Part shown: positions 9,962-18,812 of the stretch, one piece after another
How the letters are laid out: the number at the start of each line of letters is the position of its first letter
How positions within the stretch are numbered: the stretch's first letter is position 1
NCBI RefSeq assembly: GCF_001655615.1
Contig: NZ_CP011567.1
Coordinates: 2,055,001-2,119,000 of the forward strand
From: Pseudomonas sp. GR 6-02
GTDB taxonomy: Bacteria; Pseudomonadota; Gammaproteobacteria; Pseudomonadales; Pseudomonadaceae
Length of the DNA: 64,000 nt
Direction of reading: 5' to 3'
Notes under the pieces: model-generated
What the model saw: only the letters and a program-made list of their open reading frames with translations
The model's database searches: none
What the model was told of the DNA's origin: nothing
Position numbers and translations under genes: made by a program

Positions 9962-9989
9962 TTGGCGTATGGCATGCACTCTCTATAAA
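9962..9989 (+). promoter_or_regulatory. Candidate sigma-70 promoter for the gfc-like operon
   Basis: TTGGCG at 9962-9967 and TATAAA at 9984-9989 are spaced 16 bp apart. A strong Shine-Dalgarno (AAAGGAGG, 10001-10008) follows within about 20 bases, so the transcript would have a short leader. This is a visual match only. Confidence 0.35.
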
Positions 9990-10016
9990 TGACATTCTCC
10001 AAAGGAGGCAATGTGC

Positions 10017-10106
10017 ATGAACTGTCTCGTTCAATTGACGGGTGTCAGTTCATTCACCTGCTGTTCCATTCCCGGTCCCTTAGTCTCAAATCTAATGCAG
10101 AGTTGA
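10017..10106 (+). CDS. Possible 29-residue leader peptide
   Basis: An ATG at 10017 sits 8 bp after an almost perfect Shine-Dalgarno (AAAGGAGG at 10001-10008) and opens a 29-codon frame rich in Cys and Ser, ending with TGA at 10104-10106. Another in-frame ATG is at 10011 but is too close to the ribosome site. It ends 19 bp before the GfcA-like gene. It could be a leader peptide, a small protein or chance. Confidence 0.3.
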   Translation: MNCLVQLTGVSSFTCCSIPGPLVSNLMQS

Positions 10107-10125
10107 TGTCGAGAAGGAGTCTGAT

Positions 10126-10416
10126 ATGAAGAAACTACTTACGGCCGGCTTGCTGGCTGTCATGAGCACTGCAGCGTTGGCGGCTGATGAGCCGGCGAGC
10201 AAAACGGCGAGCGAAGCAGTGAGCGAAGAGGTGAGCGAGCCATTGTCCTTGAGTACCCCGCTGGTTGGGGGAGTGACGGTCGCAGAAACCGTGGTGATCG
10301 GCGCGGCCATTGTCGGCGCTGCGGCGGCCGCTTCAAACTCTGGAGGCAGTTCCAATGGCGGTACCTCTGGAACGGGTGGCACAACCGGTACTAGTGGTAC
10401 GACGGGTACCAACTAA
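10126..10416 (+). CDS. gfcA: GfcA-like Thr/Gly/Ser-rich small exported protein
   Basis: This 96-residue protein has a signal peptide (KKLLTAGLLAVMSTAALAA). An acidic Ser-rich stretch is followed by one hydrophobic Ala/Val/Ile segment near residues 52-70, and the tail is a low-complexity Gly/Ser/Thr region. This layout is that of GfcA/YmcD, the first gene of the E. coli group 4 capsule operon gfcABCDE. The following genes match GfcE, B, C and D, which supports the call. Its function in polysaccharide export is not known. A Shine-Dalgarno AGAAGGAG precedes the ATG, and a terminator-like hairpin follows the stop. Confidence 0.65.
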   Translation: MKKLLTAGLLAVMSTAALAADEPASKTASEAVSEEVSEPLSLSTPLVGGVTVAETVVIGAAIVGAAAAASNSGGSSNGGTSGTGGTTGTSGTTGTN

Positions 10417-10436
10417 ACCCCGCGAAGTATGTTGTT

Positions 10437-10472
10437 CAAGATCACTCAGAACTTTCTGGGTGATCTTGTTTT
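10437..10472 (+). terminator. Rho-independent terminator or attenuator between gfcA and wza
   Basis: CAAGATCACTCAGAA pairs with TTCTGGGTGATCTTG around a 2-base loop (one G-U or mismatch step), and four T residues follow. It stands between the GfcA-like gene and wza. It would give an excess of short gfcA message over the downstream export genes, or act as a control point. Confidence 0.7.
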
Positions 10473-10502
10473 AGATTTGCCCTCGACTAGCGTAGTGCCC
10501 TT

Positions 10503-11615
10503 ATGATCCGTAGATTATCTGTTGTTATGCTGGCAAGTATCAGCTTGCACGGCTGTATGTTTTCGCCTGGTCAACATATGGACACCAGTCAAATGGTCAG
10601 TGACGGCTCTCCGGAAAGTAGCCGGGTGGAGCTTATTCCTATCACGCCTAAATTGATTGCCATGGATGCCGCCACGCAAGTTCGCGAATCCGTTCCCCCA
10701 GCGTTGTTGTCCTACGTTCCAGGCGGTTATCGCGTGGGTGCCAACGACCTGTTATTTATCACGGTCTGGGATCACCCCGAGTTGACGGCGCCTTCGGGAC
10801 CGCAACAGCAACTCGATGCCAACGGGCGTCTGGTGCGTCCGGACGGCACGTTGTTTTATCCCTACATCGGTAATATCCCGGCGGCCGGTAAAACCATCGA
10901 AGAGTTGCGGGCCTTTATTGCCGAGCGCTTGTCGCAATTTGTCGAAAGCCCCCAGGTCGACGTCAGCGTATTGCGCTTCGCCAGCCAGACCGTGGTGATT
11001 TCCGGTGCGGTGCTCAAGGCTGGCCAACAGCCAATCACTACCACACCGTTGAGCGTGGTGGAGGCCGTTGGCGCGGCCGGTGTGGACCCCTCGAACGCAG
11101 ACCTGTCAGGCCTGACGCTGACTCGGGACGGGCGCGAATACAAGCTCGATCTGGACACCCTCAATCGCCAGGACTCACAGTTGCAAGGCGTTTACCTCAA
11201 GGGCGGCGACCGGCTGTACCTGCCCTATAACGACCAAAAGCGGATCTATGTCATGGGTGAGGTCAATTTGCCTCGCGCACTGAGCTTCAAAGGCAAGTCG
11301 ATCAACCTGACCGATGCGCTGGGCACAGTGGGGGGCTTGAACCAGACCACCTCCAACGGCAATGCGGTGTACGTGATTCGCGGCGCCGACCACCTGGAAA
11401 CCGAACCGGCCAAGGTGTTCCAGCTCGACGCAGAATCCCCTTCGGCCCTGGTACTGGCCACCCGTTTCGACTTGCAACCGCAAGACATCGTCTATGTCGG
11501 CCCGGCCGGCGTGACGCGCTGGAACCGTCTGATCAGCCAGCTTCTGCCTACGGCCTCTGTCCTGGGGACCGGTGCCAGCTCACTTAACGATCTCAGCGAA
11601 GCCAACAGCAGATAA
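10503..11615 (+). CDS. gfcE: Wza/GfcE polysaccharide export outer-membrane lipoprotein
   Basis: This 370-residue lipoprotein forms the outer-membrane export channel for the polymer. Its signal peptide ends in a lipobox (ISLHGC, Cys at residue 18). The poly-export domain starts near YRVGANDLLFITVWDHPEL, followed by two SLBB domains (around residues 165-220 and 245-310). The C-terminal WNRLISQLLP helix fits the Wza outer-membrane helix. E. coli Wza has 379 residues, so it is full length. No clear Shine-Dalgarno precedes the ATG. It sits directly after a terminator hairpin. No tyrosine kinase partner (Wzc) is nearby. Confidence 0.9.
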   Translation: MIRRLSVVMLASISLHGCMFSPGQHMDTSQMVSDGSPESSRVELIPITPKLIAMDAATQVRESVPPALLSYVPGGYRVGANDLLFITVWDHPELTAPSGPQQQLDANGRLVRPDGTLFYPYIGNIPAAGKTIEELRAFIAERLSQFVESPQVDVSVLRFASQTVVISGAVLKAGQQPITTTPLSVVEAVGAAGVDPSNADLSGLTLTRDGREYKLDLDTLNRQDSQLQGVYLKGGDRLYLPYNDQKRIYVMGEVNLPRALSFKGKSINLTDALGTVGGLNQTTSNGNAVYVIRGADHLETEPAKVFQLDAESPSALVLATRFDLQPQDIVYVGPAGVTRWNRLISQLLPTASVLGTGASSLNDLSEANSR

Positions 11616-11629
11616 GGCTCAATCCCGCC

Positions 11630-12289
11630 GTGAAAACTTTGCCTACCTGCGCCAGTCTGACGATGGCGCTCTTGCTGTGCGGGTGTAACCCGTTGATGAA
11701 GGCCTCCTGGGACACCCTTGAAACATCTGTCGCGGGGCCTGCCTCCATCAATTTGACCCGTGCTCAGGTCGACGCTGTGCCATATCCGCAGATCCTTGTC
11801 ACCACCCCCTCCAGTGAGGGCGTGATGGCCATGGCTCGTCGGCGGGGCGACCTGCAGTTCTGGGTCGCTTCCGGCAAGCAAGTGCTGCTGATGCGCGACG
11901 GCCTGGTGGTGCGCACTGTCGGGCTGGGCGTTTCCCTGGATGGCACTCGCTTCAATGAAGAGTCGCCCTTCAAACGCGGCCTTCAGCATTTGCCCGACGG
12001 CTATACCAGCACGCGCTGGATCGACATCTATAACGGCAACCGCATCGGTATCGCGGTCAACAGCCGTTTCAGTCCCCATGGCATCGAGACCATCAGCATT
12101 CTGGACAAGGATTACGCCTTGCTGCGCATTGACGAGCAGGTGGATGCACCCACCCTGAATTTCCGCGCCACCAACCGCTACTGGGTCGACCCCCAGGACG
12201 GTTTCATCCTGCGCAGCGAGCAGCATCTGACGCCGCAACTGTTTCTGAAAATCGTGCAGGTGCGCCGTGATCGGGGAGCTGCCCGGTGA
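11630..12289 (+). CDS. gfcB: GfcB/YjbF-type lipoprotein
   Basis: This 219-residue protein starts at GTG 11630 and has a lipoprotein signal with lipobox LLCGC near residue 19. The rest is a soluble periplasmic domain with repeated strands (LVVRTVGLGVSLDGTRF and so on), as in the YjbF/GfcB family of group 4 capsule and Yjb EPS operons. It is encoded between the Wza homologue and GfcC and overlaps GfcC by 4 bp (GTGA). Its precise role in secretion is unknown in the family. Confidence 0.8.
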   Translation: MKTLPTCASLTMALLLCGCNPLMKASWDTLETSVAGPASINLTRAQVDAVPYPQILVTTPSSEGVMAMARRRGDLQFWVASGKQVLLMRDGLVVRTVGLGVSLDGTRFNEESPFKRGLQHLPDGYTSTRWIDIYNGNRIGIAVNSRFSPHGIETISILDKDYALLRIDEQVDAPTLNFRATNRYWVDPQDGFILRSEQHLTPQLFLKIVQVRRDRGAAR

Positions 12290-13053
12290 AGTGTTCAAAC
12301 CTTTTTTTGCTTGGCCTGCTGTTGATCGGCCCGGGCGTGGGCCAAGCGGCCGTCACGGTCAGCGGTGATGTGCGCAGCCCTGGCCAATTCGAAATCAAGC
12401 CCGGTGCGCGCTTGCTGGATGTCATTCGTAACGCCCAACCCAATGCCGAAAGTTACTGGCTGGGCGCGGCGTGGCTGCACCGTTCATTAGTGGACAAGCA
12501 GACGCGCTTGAAGGCGGGTGTTTTGTTCGATCTGAAACTGCTGCAACGGGGGGCCTTGCTCGATGGCAAAAACACGCGAGCAGAATTGAGCGCGCGCCTA
12601 TATGAGCAGGTCGAGCAGCTACCGGTCACCGGACGTCAGGTCGCGGTGCTCGATCCGATCGCTGTGGAAACGGGGTTCGCCCGCAACGCGCTGCTGGATG
12701 ATGGCGACCATCTGATTTACCCCCAGCGGCCGTCCACCGTGGAAGTTTTCGGGGCGGTCGCGCAGCCTTGTCAGGTGCCTTACCGAGCCCTGCAGGAAGT
12801 GCGTGCCTATGCCCGTGACTGCGCCATTCTTGGCGACGCCGAGGGTGATTATTTGTGGCTGATCCAGCCCGACGGCCAGGTTCGGCGCGTGGGCGTGGCG
12901 GCATGGAATCGTGAGGACGGCATCGTTGTGGCGCCCGGCAGCAAGATCCTGGTGCCGATCAGGAGCGACGATCTCGAGACGCCGACCCCTGAGCTCAATC
13001 AACAACTGGCCGAGTTTCTCGCCACTCAACCGCTGGCTGAGGTGGCCCCTTGA
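12286..13053 (+). CDS. gfcC: GfcC-type periplasmic capsule biosynthesis protein
   Basis: This 255-residue protein has a signal peptide (LFLLGLLLIGPGVGQA). Two beta-grasp/SLBB-like regions follow: VTVSGDVRSPGQFEIKPGAR near the N-terminus and VEVFGAVAQP after residue 150. GfcC proteins are periplasmic and resemble the Wza ring domains, so it may contact the export channel. The GTG start overlaps gfcB by 4 bp and the end overlaps gfcD by 4 bp, indicating tight coupling. Confidence 0.8.
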   Translation: MKCSNLFLLGLLLIGPGVGQAAVTVSGDVRSPGQFEIKPGARLLDVIRNAQPNAESYWLGAAWLHRSLVDKQTRLKAGVLFDLKLLQRGALLDGKNTRAELSARLYEQVEQLPVTGRQVAVLDPIAVETGFARNALLDDGDHLIYPQRPSTVEVFGAVAQPCQVPYRALQEVRAYARDCAILGDAEGDYLWLIQPDGQVRRVGVAAWNREDGIVVAPGSKILVPIRSDDLETPTPELNQQLAEFLATQPLAEVAP

Positions 13054-15152
13054 AGTGCCCGTTGAAGTTACGTTTTGCTGCTGCATTGCTCCTGCCCTGC
13101 GGATTGGCTCACGGTGAACCGCGCTACACCCAGAGTGATTTTGGTGGCGTCGGTCTGTTACAGACCCCCACCGCGCGCATGGCCCCGGCGGGGGAGTTGA
13201 GCGTCACGGCCAGCCGTACCGACCCTTATTCGCGCTACAGTTTTTCCTTGCAGCCACTCGATTGGCTGGAAGGGTCGTTTCGTTACACAGCGATCACCAA
13301 CCGTAATTACGGCCCCGAGGACTTTAGCGACGGCCAGAGCTTCAAAGACAAGGCCATCGACTTGAAAGCGCGGCTTTGGGAAGAAACTCACTGGGCCCCG
13401 CAGGTCGCTATCGGCGCCCGGGATATCGGTGGTACCGGGCTGTTTTCCAGCGAGTATTTCGTCGCCAACAAGCGTTATGGCGACCTGGATTTCAGCCTCG
13501 GCATTGCCTGGGGTTATCTGGGTAATCGTGGGGATTTCAGTAACCCGCTGTCGGTATTGGGCAGCCAATTCAACGACCGGCCACAGAGCACGGCGGCTGT
13601 GGCCAGGGCAGGGGACGTGAACACCAACGCGTACTTCAGGGGCCGCCCTTCGTTGTTCGGTGGGATTGCCTATCAAACGCCCTGGGAACCACTGAGCCTG
13701 AAGATCGAGTACGAGGGCAACGATTACAAGAACGAGCCACTGGACAACCCGCTCAAGCAAGACCTGCCGATCAACGTCGGCGTGGTCTACAAGCTGGCCG
13801 ACAGCGTCGACCTGAGCGCCGGTTGGGAGCGTGGCAATACGGCGATGTTCGGCATCACCCTGCACACCAACTTTGTCAGCCGCAAGGCACCGGTGAAGAC
13901 CTATGACCCTCCCGCCGAGCCGCTGCCCGCGCAGGCACCGTTGACTCCGCCCGATCAAGTCAACTGGGCCGATGTCTCCAACCGGCTGCAGCAAAATGCC
14001 GGCTACAAGGTCAAACGCATTACCCAGCGCGGCTCGGAGTTGATGGTGTATGGCGAGCAATCTCGCTATTTTTATTCGGCCAAGGCTGTCGGGCGGGCCA
14101 GCCGGATTCTCGATAACAGCGTCAATCAGGACATCGACTGGTTCACCCTGGTGAATCAGCGTTATGACATGTCTATCGAAGAAACCAGCGTGCCGCGAGA
14201 AACCTTCCGCGCGGTGGTGAACAACGACCAGCCGCTGAAGGATCTGCACCGTACGACCGAGGTTAACCCGGCGACTGCACACCGGGAAACCACGCTCTAT
14301 ACCCAGGCGCTGGAACCGTTCAGCTATGGCTTGGGCCTGGGCTACAAACAGAATATTGGCGGCCCCAACGGCTTGCTCTATCAGTTCACCGCCGATGCCG
14401 ACGCGGAGTACCGTTTCACCCGCAACACCTGGTGGAGCGGCCTGCTCAGCGTCAACCTGCTGAACAACTACGACAAGTTCACCTACGACGCACCGAGCGG
14501 GTTGCCGCGAGTGCGCACCGATTTGCGTCAATACCTGACCACCTCCGACGTGACGATGCCGACGTTCCAGTTCAACCACGCGGCGCAGCTGGATCGGGAC
14601 TGGTATGGCATGGTCTATGGTGGCTATCTGGAATCCATGTATGCCGGGGTCGGCAGTGAAGTGCTGTATCGACCCACGGGGAAACGCTGGTCATTGGGCG
14701 CCGATCTGAACTTTGTGCGCCAGCGGGATTTTGATCAGGGCTTTGGCCTGCGCGATTACCAGACCATAACGGGTCATGTCACCAGCTATACTGAATTGCC
14801 CAATGACATGCTTGCAGCGGTCAGCGTCGGGCGTTACCTGGCACGGGACTGGGGCACCACTGTCGACTTGTCACGGGAGTTCAAGAACGGCGTGAAGTTT
14901 GGCGGCTGGGTCACCCTGACCACGGCGTCGAAGGCGGAATATGGCGAGGGCAGCTTTGACAAAGGCATTTACATTTCCATCCCGTTCGACGAGCTGTTGA
15001 GTACCTCGACCATGCGTCGTGCCAATATCATTTGGACGCCACTGACTCGCGATGGTGGTGCGCGCCTGAGCCGTGCCTACTCATTGCAGACCATGACCGA
15101 CGGGCGTGACAGCAGCCTGTTCTACAACAACTTCGAGAAAATTACCGAATGA
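13050..15152 (+). CDS. gfcD: GfcD/YjbH outer-membrane beta-barrel protein
   Basis: This 700-residue protein has a signal peptide ending near LAHGEPR. The N-terminal YjbH segment (GGVGLLQTPTARM) is diagnostic. Alternating aromatic beta strands continue through the protein, as expected for a large outer-membrane barrel, and it ends with a terminal strand containing LFYNNFEKI. Full length compared with E. coli GfcD/YmcA. It probably acts with GfcB and GfcC in late export or surface retention of polymer. It overlaps the VanZ-like gene by 4 bp. Confidence 0.85.
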   Translation: MKCPLKLRFAAALLLPCGLAHGEPRYTQSDFGGVGLLQTPTARMAPAGELSVTASRTDPYSRYSFSLQPLDWLEGSFRYTAITNRNYGPEDFSDGQSFKDKAIDLKARLWEETHWAPQVAIGARDIGGTGLFSSEYFVANKRYGDLDFSLGIAWGYLGNRGDFSNPLSVLGSQFNDRPQSTAAVARAGDVNTNAYFRGRPSLFGGIAYQTPWEPLSLKIEYEGNDYKNEPLDNPLKQDLPINVGVVYKLADSVDLSAGWERGNTAMFGITLHTNFVSRKAPVKTYDPPAEPLPAQAPLTPPDQVNWADVSNRLQQNAGYKVKRITQRGSELMVYGEQSRYFYSAKAVGRASRILDNSVNQDIDWFTLVNQRYDMSIEETSVPRETFRAVVNNDQPLKDLHRTTEVNPATAHRETTLYTQALEPFSYGLGLGYKQNIGGPNGLLYQFTADADAEYRFTRNTWWSGLLSVNLLNNYDKFTYDAPSGLPRVRTDLRQYLTTSDVTMPTFQFNHAAQLDRDWYGMVYGGYLESMYAGVGSEVLYRPTGKRWSLGADLNFVRQRDFDQGFGLRDYQTITGHVTSYTELPNDMLAAVSVGRYLARDWGTTVDLSREFKNGVKFGGWVTLTTASKAEYGEGSFDKGIYISIPFDELLSTSTMRRANIIWTPLTRDGGARLSRAYSLQTMTDGRDSSLFYNNFEKITE

Positions 15153-15508
15153 TCACATGGCTCAAAGGCTTGATCGAATTGCCGTTCTGGCTCCGAGGCC
15201 TGGCCTTTGCCATGGTGACGGCGATTCTGCTGTTCGCGGGATTGCGCGCTCAGCCGATCCCGGAACTGTTCGTCGAAGAGGACAAGCTCCATCACTGGAT
15301 CGGCTTTCTGGTATTTACATGCAGCTGCCGGCTGGCCTTTCCCAATGTGAAATTTCGGTGGGTCGCCGTGGGGTGTTTGCTCACCGGCGTAATCATCGAG
15401 GCCGCGCAAGGTATGATGCCGCTGCGCACGGCTTCACCCTACGACATGCTGGCAAATAGTATCGGCGTGTTGATGGGTTTGCTGGTTTCGAGATACTGGC
15501 TGCGCTGA
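15149..15508 (+). CDS. VanZ-like family membrane protein
   Basis: This 119-residue protein has about four hydrophobic segments (GLAFAMVTAILLFAGL, HHWIGFLVFTCSCRLAF, WVAVGCLLTGVIIEAAQGM and a final one ending VLMGLLVSRY). The DKLHHWIGF and EAAQGMMPLR segments match the VanZ-like family. Such genes occur at the end of several EPS operons, where their role is unknown. Translation is coupled to gfcD by the 4-bp overlap. It is the last gene of the forward run. Confidence 0.75.
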   Translation: MITWLKGLIELPFWLRGLAFAMVTAILLFAGLRAQPIPELFVEEDKLHHWIGFLVFTCSCRLAFPNVKFRWVAVGCLLTGVIIEAAQGMMPLRTASPYDMLANSIGVLMGLLVSRYWLR

Positions 15509-15560
15509 AAAGGGTTGAAGCACTAAGCAGTTTGTCGGCATGTTGTACCGTTGATCCTCT

Positions 15561-15680
15561 CTATACCCCTCCAGCAATACCTCTTTTGCCGATGGCACAA
15601 GCGTCGTCGACCCGCTTGATGTAGTCGGCGCCTATCTCATCCGGCCGTTCAATTTCATACCCCAGGGTTCCATCTTGCAG
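15561..15680 (-). pseudogene. Uncharacterised 39-codon coding remnant
   Basis: On the minus strand an uninterrupted 39-codon piece contains GYEIERPDEIGADYIKRVD, ending in TAG at 15561-15563 and preceded by another stop at 15681. It has protein-like composition but no start codon and no family was recognised. It lies in the 406-bp gap (15509-15914) between the VanZ-like and wzy genes; the rest of the gap shows nothing convincing. It is likely the tail of a lost gene. Confidence 0.3.
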
Positions 15681-15914
15681 CTAGCGGGCCGGACAGCGGT
15701 GCGGATACTTGCGTCGATCCCGCCATGCTCCAGCTTCAACTCAATAATTGCGCTGCACTCAGTTCCTGCAACCACCTTTTGTAACTCACCAAAGCAAAAA
15801 TTGGAAAGTTTTTCATTTTTCGACTTTTTTTGCTCCCGGCATCACGTTCCGCGGGAGTCAACCAAGCCGGAGGGAAGAAAAAACTGGTGATTAGTAATGC
15901 TAGAAATATCAAAA

Positions 15915-17285
15915 TCAATTTCTGGCTTTCCCTACTATCGTATTTACTTCATGATACATTTTATATGTTTTGTTTTTAGCTATGGTTGGCTTGTGAATTG
16001 GACTAGATACTCTGGTCGCTGATGCAATGAGTAGCAACCATGTCACGTAGTACAACACTGTTCCTGAAAGGTGCTGAAATAAAGAGACTGTTGCTACTGA
16101 GGTGGCTATGCAGAAAGCAAGTGTGACTGTATAGGCATTTTCGTCTGAATAAAGTGCTTGCTTTGAAGATGTTTTCCTGAGCATTGTTACGAATAGAAGC
16201 GGTATAAATAAAAATATAAGGCCTAATGTCAATGATCCATATACGAGATCGGAATCAAACTGCCCTCGGTATTTTCCAAGTCCAGCACCAATTATGGAGA
16301 ATTCAGATATTGCTTTTAGATATTGCGGTGCTCGGCCAGCAGCCGAGGCATCAAGCGAGTCAGCTCCGAATATGAATAGGGTCAGTAATAGTATCGAGTA
16401 GTTTACTAGGATTAGAGTGAGAGCTCTTTTTGTAAGCAGTGTTATACCAGTAGGGCTTCTCTTGGTACAGGTGTAGTAGGTCGCAATGGCTACTAAAAAA
16501 ATTATAAAAGACGCTCTAACTTGACTGGCTAACATTCCTAGGATGAAGGTAAGAAGGAGAGTTGAATACCCTAGATAGAGGACAAATTTGTTCTTCTTTA
16601 CTGATAGTATTTGTAAGAATATATAAAATGCTGAAAAGGCTGCTAAGTAAGAATATTGCAGGGCGCTTACAAAAATTCCCGAGGCGCGTAATTTATCATT
16701 GCGAACTATTTGGTAGGTTACGAATCGCTCTTCGTTTTCTGTCTCGTTGTTTTGGCGGGCGTTAACAAGAAAGTCATATCGCCAAGAGGATTGTGGGTCT
16801 CCGTTAAATGTGGAGTATTGGAAGAGTGCTATTGTTGTATTAAGCAATGTTAGTAGGCAGACGAACCCCATTAGCTTCTTTATGGTATTTGAGTCGACAA
16901 TCTTGCTATAAATTAGGAGTAGAGGTAGTGCTATTGGTAAGATTGAACTTTTCCAATCTAGTATTGCGCTAAGAGCGCCATTTTTATTTATACCTATTGC
17001 AAGTGTTAATACTAAGAATAGTAGAGTGTAAAATGCTATTTTGTTTGTTTTGTTTGACTTGAGGGAGCTCGCTATAAAATAAAGTGTGGTGAATACGAAA
17101 AGGATTTCCGTGTACATTTTTACCAAGTAGCCGGAGAGTGAGGAATCTATTTTTAGGTAATAATTTGCATAGTCAATGGTGAATAGAAACACAAAGAGCA
17201 TATATATGGGTATTAGTTTGTATTTTTTTGTGAATACCAGTAAGGCTGTGGCAACGCTTAGGAAAAGTATTAAGAGCTGAATCAT
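15915..17285 (-). CDS. wzy: Wzy-type O-antigen/EPS polymerase
   Basis: This polytopic protein of about 456 residues joins lipid-linked repeat units in the periplasm. The ATG at 17285 is preferred because AAGGAGT precedes it and the upstream extension (TTG at 17384) is hydrophilic and overlaps a gene relic. There are about ten or more hydrophobic segments. The periplasmic loop ending in GAGLGKYRGQFDSDLVYGSL fits the O-antigen ligase/polymerase family. The sequence is AT-rich and in the opposite direction to the gfc genes. A relic of a related C-terminus lies at 1470-1598. WaaL-type ligase is the alternative, but the setting favours Wzy. Confidence 0.75.
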   Translation of the reverse strand: MIQLLILFLSVATALLVFTKKYKLIPIYMLFVFLFTIDYANYYLKIDSSLSGYLVKMYTEILFVFTTLYFIASSLKSNKTNKIAFYTLLFLVLTLAIGINKNGALSAILDWKSSILPIALPLLLIYSKIVDSNTIKKLMGFVCLLTLLNTTIALFQYSTFNGDPQSSWRYDFLVNARQNNETENEERFVTYQIVRNDKLRASGIFVSALQYSYLAAFSAFYIFLQILSVKKNKFVLYLGYSTLLLTFILGMLASQVRASFIIFLVAIATYYTCTKRSPTGITLLTKRALTLILVNYSILLLTLFIFGADSLDASAAGRAPQYLKAISEFSIIGAGLGKYRGQFDSDLVYGSLTLGLIFLFIPLLFVTMLRKTSSKQALYSDENAYTVTLAFCIATSVATVSLFQHLSGTVLYYVTWLLLIASATRVSSPIHKPTIAKNKTYKMYHEVNTIVGKARN

Positions 17286-17325
17286 GGCTTGGTGTGACTC
17301 CTTGCAGTAAATTAAATCCTGGTCG

Positions 17326-17530
17326 TCATTGCGAGATCGGTCTTCGGCTTTTTTTGCTGGTAAACAGTTGCATGGGTTTTTCAATTATTTTGTAAATCAC
17401 ATACCCTGTCGATATGGGTATAAGAATAAGTGGAAGGCATGAAAGCAGTATGGGTAGGAGCATTTGCCTGCTTTAATTATATAGTTTGCGTCAGTATTTA
17501 AGTCGTATGAGTGGGATGTGGTTGGTCTGA
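17326..17530 (-). pseudogene. Relic of a second acyltransferase-3 gene
   Basis: Minus-strand translation gives a NYIIKAG piece (around 17470-17490), then in another frame from 17463 down to a TGA at 17326 a hydrophobic helix followed by GYVIYKIIEKPMQLFTSKK. The intact acyltransferase next door ends with MYIIKAG and GYAIYRAVELPIQNLFTNQKK. The match in order and content shows a degenerate copy of the same family's C-terminus, with at least one frameshift and no N-terminal part. Confidence 0.6.
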
Positions 17531-17593
17531 ACATGGTTGCTATTGCCATTTTTTTAAAAAAAGCTGGTGCATATACCATTTGATGTGTTCTAT

Positions 17594-18604
17594 TTAGCTG
17601 TTTGCGTTTTGGACTATATTACGGATTGGCTTTTTCTGGTTTGTGAACAGGTTCTGGATTGGGAGTTCCACTGCTCGGTAGATTGCGTAGCCGATCAATA
17701 CGGATAGCAGTGATAGTACGGTGCATGAAAACAGCGACGGTGGGAGCGCCTTCGCACCTGCTTTAATAATATACATGTGTGTGAGATAAATTGAGTAGGA
17801 GGCATCACCGAGTGCGCTTGGGATTTTCAAAGGTCGGCCTATTGTTAAGCCGCTTGCGCCGTAAATAATGAGCGCTGCCCCTAGTCCGGCGCTTATTACT
17901 CTCATGCCCAGATCTGGTCCGTCTATATACGAGCCGACAAACAAAGCCACAAATCCGACGAACGCTATAGCCAAACCTTTTCTGTGCGGTGGGGTTGGGA
18001 GCTTAGCTATTATTGCGCCAAAAATAAATTCTAAGATTATAGGGTTGCTATAGAGGGAGTAGTAATAGTTGTCCGTCATCCCGTGAAAAGCAGATAGAAA
18101 AGCAAAAAATGAGATTAGCGCTACCAGTCCAGCTCTATAGTTTATTGATGTTAGTGCTGCAAATATAATATAGAAGAACATTTCATAGACAAGAGTCCAT
18201 CCAACTGGAAGGATGGTCGACTGCACATCGCTGCCAGGTATGTGCGTAGGGATGAATAGCAAGCTTTTTACAATAAGTTCGATGTCTACTTGCTTTTCTG
18301 AAAGGCTTGGTTTGTATAGTATAGCGATCGAAATCGCGATGGTGATAAGCCAGTACATAGGAGCAATTCTAGTTAGTCGCTTATACAGGAATAACTTCCA
18401 TTCGAGCCTGCTGTCCTTGAATTTTTGAGTGGTTTTAACCATGAGGTAGCCACTGATTACAAAAAAAATATCTACGCCGGTGGCTAGAACGTGGTGAGGT
18501 ATCGGTGAGTCATAGTTTTTGTAAATGGCCATGAAGCTTATGGCGTGAAATATAACAACCATGAGGGCCGCTATCCCTCGCATATAATGAATTCCTATAA
18601 GCAT
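17594..18604 (-). CDS. Acyltransferase family 3 (OafA/YrhL-like) membrane protein
   Basis: This 336-residue integral membrane protein probably O-acetylates a sugar of the exopolysaccharide. The N-terminal IHYMRGIAALMVVIFHAIS segment holds the conserved Arg and catalytic-type His. KRLTRIAPMYWL is the second family motif. About ten transmembrane helices follow and the C-terminal tail is charged. It is AT-rich like wzy, with the same orientation, and is separated from wzy by a relic of a related gene. The acyl group and target sugar cannot be told from sequence. Confidence 0.85.
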   Translation of the reverse strand: MLIGIHYMRGIAALMVVIFHAISFMAIYKNYDSPIPHHVLATGVDIFFVISGYLMVKTTQKFKDSRLEWKLFLYKRLTRIAPMYWLITIAISIAILYKPSLSEKQVDIELIVKSLLFIPTHIPGSDVQSTILPVGWTLVYEMFFYIIFAALTSINYRAGLVALISFFAFLSAFHGMTDNYYYSLYSNPIILEFIFGAIIAKLPTPPHRKGLAIAFVGFVALFVGSYIDGPDLGMRVISAGLGAALIIYGASGLTIGRPLKIPSALGDASYSIYLTHMYIIKAGAKALPPSLFSCTVLSLLSVLIGYAIYRAVELPIQNLFTNQKKPIRNIVQNANS

Positions 18605-18812
18605 GTTGATTTTTCCATGTCAATTATTCTGCTCGAATAGGTATCTGGAGGGTTTTTATATTTTGGGGGTTGATTTATACCATCGCTAATTATTTCACGG
18701 GTTTTATGGGTTGTGTCGATATTTGTGCCGACAAAATTTAACAATTCTTATAAGTGGTTTTGTCCGGTTTGTTGCTCATGGGTCTTAAATCGTTTACTGC
18801 AAGGAGTTTTCA

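Noticed and set aside
9695..10125. JUMPstart/ops element searched for ahead of the export operon
   Set aside because: The GGCGGTAGC core is not present in this gap.
13158..14579. 473-codon minus-strand ORF opposite gfcD
   Set aside because: Antisense of a recognised YjbH-type gene; no start signal or domain.
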